Source: Desulfobacteraceae bacterium (GTDB taxonomy: Bacteria; Desulfobacterota; Desulfobacteria; Desulfobacterales; Desulfobacteraceae). From it: a stretch of DNA of 8,225 nucleotides. Position numbers and translations under genes: made by a program. The stretch is taken from the NCBI GenBank assembly GCA_030638935.1, contig DAOWDR010000407.1:1-8225 (forward strand), given 5' to 3'. Each line of letters begins with the position of its first letter. Position 1 is the stretch's first letter. The notes beneath the pieces are model-generated. The model saw nothing but the letters and a program-made list of their open reading frames with translations, had not been told where the DNA came from and did not search any database. Shown in pieces: positions 1-4,867 of this stretch.

Positions 1-1
1 C

Positions 2-138
2 GGCAGGGGGGCGGGTAAGGCCATCGCCTCATTCTCCCAGGACATTCATGTCCTGGTCCGAGGCAAATTAGCTGCTCTGCTCCCTCCATGGGCCCGCAGC
101 CATTTGATACCGGCTCAAACCTTACCCACCCCCCTGCC
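2..138. repeat. Structured element with 19-bp terminal inverted repeats
   Basis: Bases 2-20 and 120-138 are inverted copies matching at 18 of 19 positions (GGCAGGGGGGCGGGTAAGG against the complement of CCTTACCCACCCCCCTGCC). The single mismatch is C12/A128, which becomes a G-U wobble if the minus strand is transcribed. Inside lie a perfect 9-bp dyad (37-45/48-56), a 5-bp stem closing around it (26-30/60-64) and another 5-bp stem (71-75/96-100). The whole can fold as a long stem carrying two hairpin arms. It is much more GC-rich than the sequence that follows. No ORF of note lies within. It could be a MITE-like or REP-like genomic repeat, or a structured small RNA on the minus strand; the window edge hides any target duplication or neighbouring gene. 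The fold is seen directly; the nature of the element is inferred. Confidence 0.6.
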
Positions 139-243
139 TCTGTCCCGGTAAATTTAATAATAATGCGGCAAACAATATCAGAAATTTAAAATTTTTATTC
201 TAAATAAAAATCTACACTTTATGTACAATCATTATTGCATTTT

Positions 244-273
244 TTGACAGGGGATGATTATCTTCAATAAAAT
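244..273 (+). promoter_or_regulatory. Candidate sigma70-type promoter for the racemase gene
   Basis: A perfect TTGACA (-35) at 244-249 is followed after 18 bp by TAAAAT (268-273), which matches TATAAT at 5 of 6 positions. The rest of 140-384 is AT-rich with no ORF. The promoter lies about 110 bp upstream of the racemase ATG, so the transcript would carry a leader that includes the 309-351 dyad. AT-rich DNA gives chance matches, so this is a prediction only. Confidence 0.45.
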
Positions 274-308
274 TGATTTTATTTTATGCTTTAGAAATAA
301 GACATTTC

Positions 309-351
309 ATTTGCCCTGATATTATAAATTTTGATTATTCTCAGGGCAAAT
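309..351 (+). repeat. 11-bp perfect inverted repeat in the racemase leader
   Basis: ATTTGCCCTGA (309-319) and TCAGGGCAAAT (341-351) are exact inverted copies separated by 21 AT-rich bases. The dyad ends 33 bases before the racemase ATG. If the promoter at 244-273 is used, it is transcribed and can form an 11-bp RNA stem. Alternatively it is a two-half-site operator for a DNA-binding regulator. Its position between promoter and gene suggests control of the racemase, but no regulator gene is in view. No U-run follows, so it is not a typical intrinsic terminator. Confidence 0.5.
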
Positions 352-384
352 AGACATTTTAATAGATGGTTATTTTGAGGTTTT

Positions 385-1074
385 ATGAAAACAATAGGAC
401 TTTTAGGCGGTATGAGCTGGGAAAGTACGGTTGGATATTATCGTGGGATTAATGAGGGAGTAAAAAAGGCTCTTGGAGGTTTACACTCGGCGAAAATTGC
501 CATGTACAGTGTTGATTTTGAGCCAATAGAAAAATTGCAGACCAAAGGTGATTGGGATGGCGCCGCTCGATTACTTACTGCGGCTGCTCAAAACGTAGAG
601 GCTGCTGGTGCTGATTTTTTACTTATCTGCACAAATACAATGCACAAGGTTGCTTCCCAGGTAGAAAATTCAATCAAAATCCCGTTGCTTCATATTGCTG
701 ATGCAACAGCAGAGGTCCTTGTGCATGAAGGCATTAAAACAGTGGGCTTGCTGGGAACAGCCTTCACAATGGAGCAGGAATTTTACAAAGGCCGGTTAAA
801 GGAAAAATATGGGCTTAATGTTGTGGTTCCAAATAAAGAAGACAGACAAATTGTCCATGGAATAATTTATAAAGAACTTTGTTTTGGGAAAATTAAAGCT
901 GAATCAAAAGCTGAATACCTACGCATCATTGATTTATTGGCAAACCAAGGTGCTGAGGCAGTAATTCTCGGCTGTACTGAAATTGGGATGTTGGTAAATC
1001 AGGATGATTCCAAAGTGAAACTAATCGATACCACAGCCATTCATGCAGAAAAGGCTGTCAAGTATGCAATCTAA
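385..1074 (+). CDS. Aspartate/glutamate racemase family protein
   Basis: This 229-residue protein belongs to the PLP-independent Asp/Glu racemase superfamily (RacX/YgeA type), cytosolic enzymes that interconvert L- and D-amino acids with a pair of cysteines. It starts with the family signature GLLGGMSWEST (residues 5-15). The two expected catalytic cysteines are present, C82 in the ICTNTMH motif and C197 in the GCTEI motif, one in each half of the pseudo-symmetric fold. Length is normal for the family (about 230). The ATG has a GAGG Shine-Dalgarno at 377-380, only 4 bases upstream. The gene seems to be its own unit, with a candidate promoter and a dyad upstream and an 89-bp gap to the next gene. 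Substrate cannot be read from sequence: YgeA/RacX homologues act on various amino acids, so aspartate is only a family label. Confidence 0.85.
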   Translation: MKTIGLLGGMSWESTVGYYRGINEGVKKALGGLHSAKIAMYSVDFEPIEKLQTKGDWDGAARLLTAAAQNVEAAGADFLLICTNTMHKVASQVENSIKIPLLHIADATAEVLVHEGIKTVGLLGTAFTMEQEFYKGRLKEKYGLNVVVPNKEDRQIVHGIIYKELCFGKIKAESKAEYLRIIDLLANQGAEAVILGCTEIGMLVNQDDSKVKLIDTTAIHAEKAVKYAI

Positions 1075-1119
1075 AATAGTTAGTATTTTTTACCAGACAA
1101 CATGGCATTGCAAACAGGC

Positions 1120-1141
1120 AAGGTTCAACAGGATTAACCTT
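1120..1141 (+). repeat. Small 6-bp hairpin between the racemase and PurF-like genes
   Basis: AAGGTT (1120-1125) and AACCTT (1136-1141) form a 6-bp stem with a 10-base loop, 46 bases after the racemase stop codon. No T-run follows, so termination here is doubtful. It sits 22 bases before the next ATG and just before its Shine-Dalgarno (CAGGAAG, 1148-1154), so a weak effect on translation is possible. It could well be chance. Confidence 0.2.
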
Positions 1142-1163
1142 ATAAAACAGGAAGATAAGCACC

Positions 1164-2567
1164 ATGGGCGGTTTTTTCGGATGTGCGGCAACCAAGACAT
1201 GTAATAAGGAACTTTTTTATGGAACCGATTATTTATCCCATTTGGGAACCAAGCGGGGCGGGCTTGCCACGGTGGGAAAGGATGGATTCCAGCGATCCAT
1301 CCACAGCCTTGAAAATGCTTATTTCAGGTCCAAATTTGAGGCTGATATTGATGGGATGACAGGGCATATGGGGATTGGTGTTATATCTGATACCGATTCT
1401 CAACCCATTATTATCCATTCCCATTTGGGAACATTTGCCCTGGTTATGGTTGGAAAGATTGTTAACCTGGCAGAGTTGGCCAATGGGGCATTTGAGCGGA
1501 ATGTCCATTTTGCGGAAACAAGCCAGGGGGATATCAACCCCACCGAGCTTGTGGCCACCCTGATCTGTGAGGCTCCTTCCTTTGAAGAGGGAATAAAAAA
1601 TGCCCAGGATAAGATTATGGGTTCCTGCTCCATGCTGGTATTGACAGCGTCGGGAATATTTGCCGCCAGGGACCGTTTGGGCAGAACTCCCATTGTCATT
1701 GGGAAACGGGAGAATGCCTTTGCTGCCAGTTCCGAATCCAGTGCCTTTTCCAACCTTGGGTTTGAGGTGGAATACTATCTGGGGCCTGGTGAAATCATAT
1801 TTATGGCTCCCGAGGGGATGGAGAAGGTTCAGGCACCAGGGGAAAAAATGCAGGTCTGCTCCTTTTTATGGGTTTATTACGGATACCCGGTCTCTTCCTA
1901 TGAAGGCATCAACACGGAACAGGTCCGCTATAATTGCGGGGCGTCCCTGGCCCGGAACGAGACGGAAAAGGCCGATCTTGTGGCAGGTATTCCTGATTCC
2001 GGTATCGGTCATGCCATTGGATTTGCCAATGAGAGCAAATTGCCGTATATGCGGCCCTATGTGAAATACACCCCCTCCTGGCCCAGGAGCTTCATGCCCC
2101 AGAACCAGGCCATGCGGGATCTTGTAGCCCGGATGAAGCTTATTCCCATCAGGGAAATTATCCAGGGCCGCAGTATTATTTTTTGTGACGATTCCGTGGT
2201 TCGGGGAACCCAACTCCAGGATAATACCCAGATCTTGTATGAATACGGGGCAAAAGAGGTTCACATGCGCATTGCCTGTCCCTGCCTGATTCATCCCTGT
2301 GAATTTTTGAATTTTTCAACCTCCAGATCCACCCTGGACCTGGCCGGGCGTAAAGCCATTCATGGGATAGAAGGAACCGAAGAGGTTGACCTGACCCAAT
2401 ATGCAGTTGACGGGTCTGAAAAGCACCAGGCCATGGTAGAGCATATTCTCCAACGGTTGGGGCTGACCAGCCTCCGGTATCAAAAACTTGAGGATCTGGT
2501 GGCGGCCATCGGGCTTCCCAAGGAAAAATTATGCACCCATTGCTGGGATAATTCCAGTTACTATTAA
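1164..2567 (+). CDS. PurF-like amidophosphoribosyltransferase lacking glutaminase residues
   Basis: This 467-residue protein has the PurF layout: an N-terminal Ntn-glutaminase-type domain (about 1-230) and a C-terminal phosphoribosyltransferase domain (about 255-460). PurF makes phosphoribosylamine from PRPP and glutamine, the first step of purine synthesis. Kept features are IPDSGIG (276-282), the PRPP loop IIFCDDSVVRGTQ (338-350) and cysteines C232, C379, C457 and C460, which match the [4Fe-4S] ligands of Bacillus-type PurF. Lost features are the nucleophile (MGG instead of MCG), the HxRY arginine (here GHMGIG, 67-72) and the NG oxyanion motif (here VG, 96-97). The usual NR-x-x-RTFI segment is also altered (about 300-312). 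It is therefore unlikely to hydrolyse glutamine; it may use free ammonia, another donor, or have a different role. I recall other bacterial paralogues starting MGGFFG but cannot verify that here. A CAGGAAG ribosome site at 1148-1154 supports the ATG. It leads a cluster with the TatD gene 25 bp downstream. Confidence 0.8.
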   Translation: MGGFFGCAATKTCNKELFYGTDYLSHLGTKRGGLATVGKDGFQRSIHSLENAYFRSKFEADIDGMTGHMGIGVISDTDSQPIIIHSHLGTFALVMVGKIVNLAELANGAFERNVHFAETSQGDINPTELVATLICEAPSFEEGIKNAQDKIMGSCSMLVLTASGIFAARDRLGRTPIVIGKRENAFAASSESSAFSNLGFEVEYYLGPGEIIFMAPEGMEKVQAPGEKMQVCSFLWVYYGYPVSSYEGINTEQVRYNCGASLARNETEKADLVAGIPDSGIGHAIGFANESKLPYMRPYVKYTPSWPRSFMPQNQAMRDLVARMKLIPIREIIQGRSIIFCDDSVVRGTQLQDNTQILYEYGAKEVHMRIACPCLIHPCEFLNFSTSRSTLDLAGRKAIHGIEGTEEVDLTQYAVDGSEKHQAMVEHILQRLGLTSLRYQKLEDLVAAIGLPKEKLCTHCWDNSSYY

Positions 2568-2592
2568 GGGGAAAGAAAGATGAGGGAAGGCC

Positions 2593-3375
2593 TTGCTGTT
2601 TATTGATTCCCATTGCCATCTCCATGATGCCAGAATTTACAAGGACATCCCAAATATTGTGTCACGGGCCAAAAAAGCAGGTGTCCAATACATGGTCTCC
2701 TGTGCCACCATGGAAGAAAATTTTGATCAAACAGCAGGGCTGGCCTCGGCATTTGGGGCTGTGATTCCCTGTTTTGGCATCCATCCCTGGTTTCTTGACA
2801 CTCTGTCTGAAAACTGGCAGCAGGTACTTGAAACATTTCTTGCTGACCCTGGTTCGGGAATCGGTGAAACCGGGTTGGATTTTATGGATAAGAGGGCGGA
2901 CCAGGATCTTCAGACCAGGGTTTTTTACCATCACCTTAACCTTGCCAGGGAGCTTGAAAGACCCATAAATATCCATATCAGGAAGGCCTGGGATACCTTT
3001 ATTCATTTGCTGAAAAAAACAGGTCCCTGAAAAATCCCGGGCCTGATTCATTCCTATTCAGGGTCTGCAGATATGATTCCCTTGTTTGAAAAATATAATT
3101 TATATATCTCTTTTTCAGGATCTGTGACCCGTCCCAATGCCAGAAAAGTGGTCAAGTCCCTGGAAGCAGTGTCAAAGGAGAGGCTACTGATTGAGACTGA
3201 TGCCCCGGATATTTATCCAAGCCTTTTGTCTCCTGGGGAAAATAAATTAAACGAGCCAAAAAACCTACCGGCCATTGCAAAAATTGCTGCTAAAAGATTG
3301 GGTATTGGGTTTGAAGAATTTGTGAACCATGCGTATAATAACAGTTTAAATATATTTAACCCAATTTTGCCCTAG
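2593..3375 (+). CDS. TatD-family metal hydrolase with in-frame UGA (candidate selenoprotein or nonsense mutant)
   Basis: Read through the UGA at 3028-3030, this is one 260-codon frame, the normal TatD length. TatD enzymes are cytosolic TIM-barrel, two-metal hydrolases reported to act as 3'-5' DNases. All six expected metal ligands are present: H7 and H9 (DSHCHLH), E92 (GETGLD) and H128 (INIHIR) before the UGA, H153 (LIHSYSGS) and D203 (ETDAP) after it. The start is TTG at 2593, preceded by GAGG at 2582-2585; the ATG at 2580 is in another frame and stops at once. Stopping at codon 146 would lose two ligands. No frameshift is needed, and the downstream half has no further damage. UGA could encode selenocysteine (see the hairpin at 3055-3073) or be a recent mutation. 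The codon falls in the loop before the strand bearing H153, not at a known catalytic position, which weakens the selenocysteine reading. Re-initiation at the ATG at 3073 (AGGG at 3060-3063) is also possible. The gene is 15 bp upstream of tcdA. Confidence 0.8.
3028..3075 (+). promoter_or_regulatory. UGA codon with SECIS-like hairpin downstream
   Basis: After the in-frame UGA (3028-3030) the RNA can form a hairpin at 3055-3073. The lower stem is UAUU (3055-3058) with GAUA (3070-3073), including one U-G pair. A two-base bulge (3068-3069) separates it from an upper stem CAG/CUG (3059-3061/3065-3067), topped by a GGU loop (3062-3064). The loop starts 31 nt after the UGA, within the 16-37 nt spacing used for bacterial SECIS elements, and has G in its first two positions as expected. 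The AGGGUCU apex resembles the AGGUCU apex of the E. coli fdhF SECIS. The stem is short and bulged, so chance formation is a real possibility. A second foldback (3042-3046/3058-3062) has no G in its loop and fits less well. Confidence 0.35.
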
Positions 3376-3390
3376 GAAAATTAAAAAAGT

Positions 3391-4122
3391 ATGAATCAAT
3401 TTGCCCGCACGGAACAGCTATTGGGCCTTGAGGCCACGGAGAAAATTAAAAATGCCCGGGTGGCAATATTCGGTCTGGGTGCGGTGGGGTCATTTGCCAC
3501 TGAAGCCCTTGCCAGGGCAGGAGTAGGATATCTGCGTCTGGTGGATTTTGACCGGGTGGATGCCTCAAATATCAACCGCCAGTTGTTTGCCTTAAATTCC
3601 ACCATTGGCCGGGAAAAAGCCGGGGTTGCCCGGGAACGGGTTTGTGATATCAATCCCCTTTGTGAGGTGGATCTCCACGACACCTTTGTCAATGCCGACA
3701 GTTTAACAGATCTTTTGTCTCTGGATCTGGATGTGGTGGTGGATGCCATTGACGGGCTCAATTCAAAGGTCAACCTGGTTTTTGACGCTGTAAGCATGGG
3801 ATTGCCCGTGGTCTCCAGCATGGGGGCCGGGGGAAAAATCGATATTTCCATGATCAAAACAGGGGACATTTCCCAGACCTGTGTTTGCCCCCTGGCCCGG
3901 GTGGTCCGCCAGCGGCTGCATCGCCGGGGATTGTACGAAGGGGTTACCTGTGTTTATTCCATTGAAAAAACCCTGAATAAACAGCCCTATAAGGAAAGTG
4001 ATGCCGTGGATGGTCTGTCCGACCACGGGAGGCCCCGGCCGCCCATCGGCACCATTCCCTGGGTGCCCGGGGTCTTTGGGCTCAACATGGCTGCAGAGGT
4101 CATTAAGATCATAACCCGATGA
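3391..4122 (+). CDS. tRNA threonylcarbamoyladenosine dehydratase (TcdA/CsdL), ThiF/E1-like
   Basis: This 243-residue protein is a ThiF/MoeB/HesA-type E1-like enzyme of the TcdA branch. TcdA adenylates the t6A37 carboxylate of tRNA and drives cyclisation to ct6A. The nucleotide-binding loop GLGAVGS is at 28-34, followed by VDFDRVD (51-57), NRQ (62-64), DAID (118-121) and the TcdA-typical SMGAGGK (143-149). The C-terminal GTIPWVPGVFGLNMAAEVI (220-238) is also typical of TcdA. The start MNQFARTEQLLG matches the usual TcdA N-terminus, although the nearest SD-like AGGA (3374-3377) is 13 bases away. C164 and C166 (TCVCPLAR) form a CxC; the second Cys in CPLA is common in the branch as I recall, the first is less expected. 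The CxxC zinc pairs of MoeB/ThiF are absent, supporting TcdA over MoeB. The gene is probably co-transcribed with the PurF-like and TatD genes; a hairpin overlaps its stop codon. Confidence 0.85.
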   Translation: MNQFARTEQLLGLEATEKIKNARVAIFGLGAVGSFATEALARAGVGYLRLVDFDRVDASNINRQLFALNSTIGREKAGVARERVCDINPLCEVDLHDTFVNADSLTDLLSLDLDVVVDAIDGLNSKVNLVFDAVSMGLPVVSSMGAGGKIDISMIKTGDISQTCVCPLARVVRQRLHRRGLYEGVTCVYSIEKTLNKQPYKESDAVDGLSDHGRPRPPIGTIPWVPGVFGLNMAAEVIKIITR

Positions 4123-4133
4123 TACCGGGTTAT
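4111..4133 (+). terminator. 8-bp hairpin overlapping the tcdA stop codon
   Basis: ATAACCCG (4111-4118) and CGGGTTAT (4126-4133) form a perfect 8-bp stem with a 7-base loop. The tcdA stop codon (4120-4122) lies in the loop. The following bases are A-rich rather than T-rich, so it is not a textbook intrinsic terminator. It may act as a weak terminator or as a 3'-end stabiliser closing the 1164-4122 cluster. Confidence 0.4.
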
Positions 4134-4140
4134 GAAAGTA

Positions 4141-4172
4141 AAAATCAATATCCAAAATCAATATGAATATTG
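4141..4172. repeat. Tandem 11-bp direct repeat plus short dyad upstream of the SH3-domain gene
   Basis: AAAATCAATAT occurs at 4141-4151 and again at 4154-4164, a 13-bp period. The second copy runs into a dyad, CAATAT (4159-4164), GA, ATATTG (4167-4172). This arrangement just upstream of a candidate promoter is what regulator-binding sites often look like. The region is AT-rich, so chance is a fair alternative. No factor can be named. Confidence 0.35.
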
Positions 4173-4180
4173 TAAAGGGG

Positions 4181-4207
4181 TTGATAAAGGGAATATCCAG
4201 TGATAAT
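4181..4207 (+). promoter_or_regulatory. Candidate promoter for the SH3 protein-nadB unit
   Basis: TTGATA (4181-4186, 5/6 to the -35 consensus) and GATAAT (4202-4207, 5/6 to the -10 consensus) are separated by 15 bp, shorter than the preferred 17. The -10 is preceded by T and A-rich sequence and lies 45 bp before the ATG at 4253. The tandem repeats at 4141-4172 abut it upstream. It would serve the two overlapping genes downstream. Confidence 0.3.
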
Positions 4208-4252
4208 GGATAGACCTAAGAAAAAGATAAATATAAGGGAGAACCAACGAAT

Positions 4253-4867
4253 ATGAGAAAAATGCTGAAAATTCTGGCTTCTATCTGCCTTTTAGGGTTG
4301 GTGTGGGCAGGGACCCTGGTAGCCCAGGATATATATGTCACCGGTATTACAAAGATTACAATGCGGACAGGACCCGGTGTCGAGCACAAAATTGTTGCCA
4401 TGCTTACTTCCGGTTCAAAGCTTGAGACCATTGAGTACCAGAGAGACTGGTCCCACGTGAAAACCTGGGATAATAAGACCGGGTGGGTATTGTCGCGGTT
4501 CCTGACCGAAAAGGTTCCCCAGACCCTGCTGGTAAAGCAATTGCAAAATGAAAATAAAGATCTGATGGCTGCCCTTGAACAGGCAGAGGGAAAAAAACAG
4601 ACCCTGGCTGAAAAAAATGAGTTCCTGACGGATATTGAGGAAAAATACAAGAAACTTGAGCAGGCGTCAGCCGATTTTTTAAAGTTAAATGCCAGTTATA
4701 AAGAGCTTGCCAAGCTATCCCAGGATCAAAAAGACCAAATCCTAATCCTTGAAAAAAATATGAATAATGAGGAAAAATTATGGTTTCTCAGCGGGGCCGG
4801 TGTTTTTATTGTTGGATTGATCATTGGATTGAGTACCCGTAAAAAGAAAAGAAGTTCCCTGCTATGA
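4253..4867 (+). CDS. SH3-domain, coiled-coil, membrane-anchored periplasmic protein (YgiM-type)
   Basis: This 204-residue protein has the layout of the TIGR04211/YgiM family. A signal peptide (about 1-24, cleavage likely after VA-24) is followed by a bacterial SH3 domain (about 26-86) with MRTGPGVEHKIVAML and GWVLSRFL. A long charged coiled coil covers about 92-172. One C-terminal membrane helix (about 177-193, WFLSGAGVFIVGLIIGL) ends in a basic cytoplasmic tail RKKKR. The topology implies an SH3 domain and coiled coil held in the periplasm by the C-terminal helix, where SH3 domains of this type often bind cell-wall material. Exact function in the family is unclear. AAGGGAGA at 4235-4242 is an acceptable ribosome site, about 11 bases from the ATG. 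The last codon overlaps the start of nadB (ATGA), so the two are translationally coupled, although no functional link to NAD synthesis is evident. Confidence 0.8.
   Translation: MRKMLKILASICLLGLVWAGTLVAQDIYVTGITKITMRTGPGVEHKIVAMLTSGSKLETIEYQRDWSHVKTWDNKTGWVLSRFLTEKVPQTLLVKQLQNENKDLMAALEQAEGKKQTLAEKNEFLTDIEEKYKKLEQASADFLKLNASYKELAKLSQDQKDQILILEKNMNNEEKLWFLSGAGVFIVGLIIGLSTRKKKRSSLL

Noticed and set aside
2..138. Retron msr-msd or integron attC site
   Set aside because: No reverse transcriptase or integrase is nearby, and no attC-type core sites (GTTRRRY/RYYYAAC) are at the ends.
1400..1753. Minus-strand frames over the PurF-like gene, and similar ones over tcdA and nadB (3396-3869, 4924-5388)
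   Set aside because: They lie opposite well-supported genes, show no recognisable domain and have the composition of a reversed coding strand.
2580..2606. ATG at 2580 as the TatD start
   Set aside because: It is in another frame and reaches a stop after eight codons; TTG at 2593 begins exactly at the family's N-terminus with GAGG at good spacing.
3011..3031. Programmed frameshift at the A-rich stretch before the UGA
   Set aside because: Both halves of TatD share the same frame, so no frameshift is needed; a shift would destroy the match downstream.
3042..3062. 5-bp CCTGA/TCAGG stem as the SECIS
   Set aside because: Its 11-base loop has no G, contrary to the bacterial SECIS pattern; the GGU-loop hairpin fits better.
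3073..3375. The 100-residue frame after the UGA as an independent gene
   Set aside because: It is in the same frame as the upstream part, matches the C-terminal third of TatD and lacks H153 and the earlier ligands; it is kept as part of one gene.
3391..4122. MoeB/ThiF sulfur-carrier adenylyltransferase
   Set aside because: The zinc CxxC pairs and the long C-terminal part of MoeB are missing, while the TcdA-type SMGAGGK and GTIPWVPGVFG segments are present.
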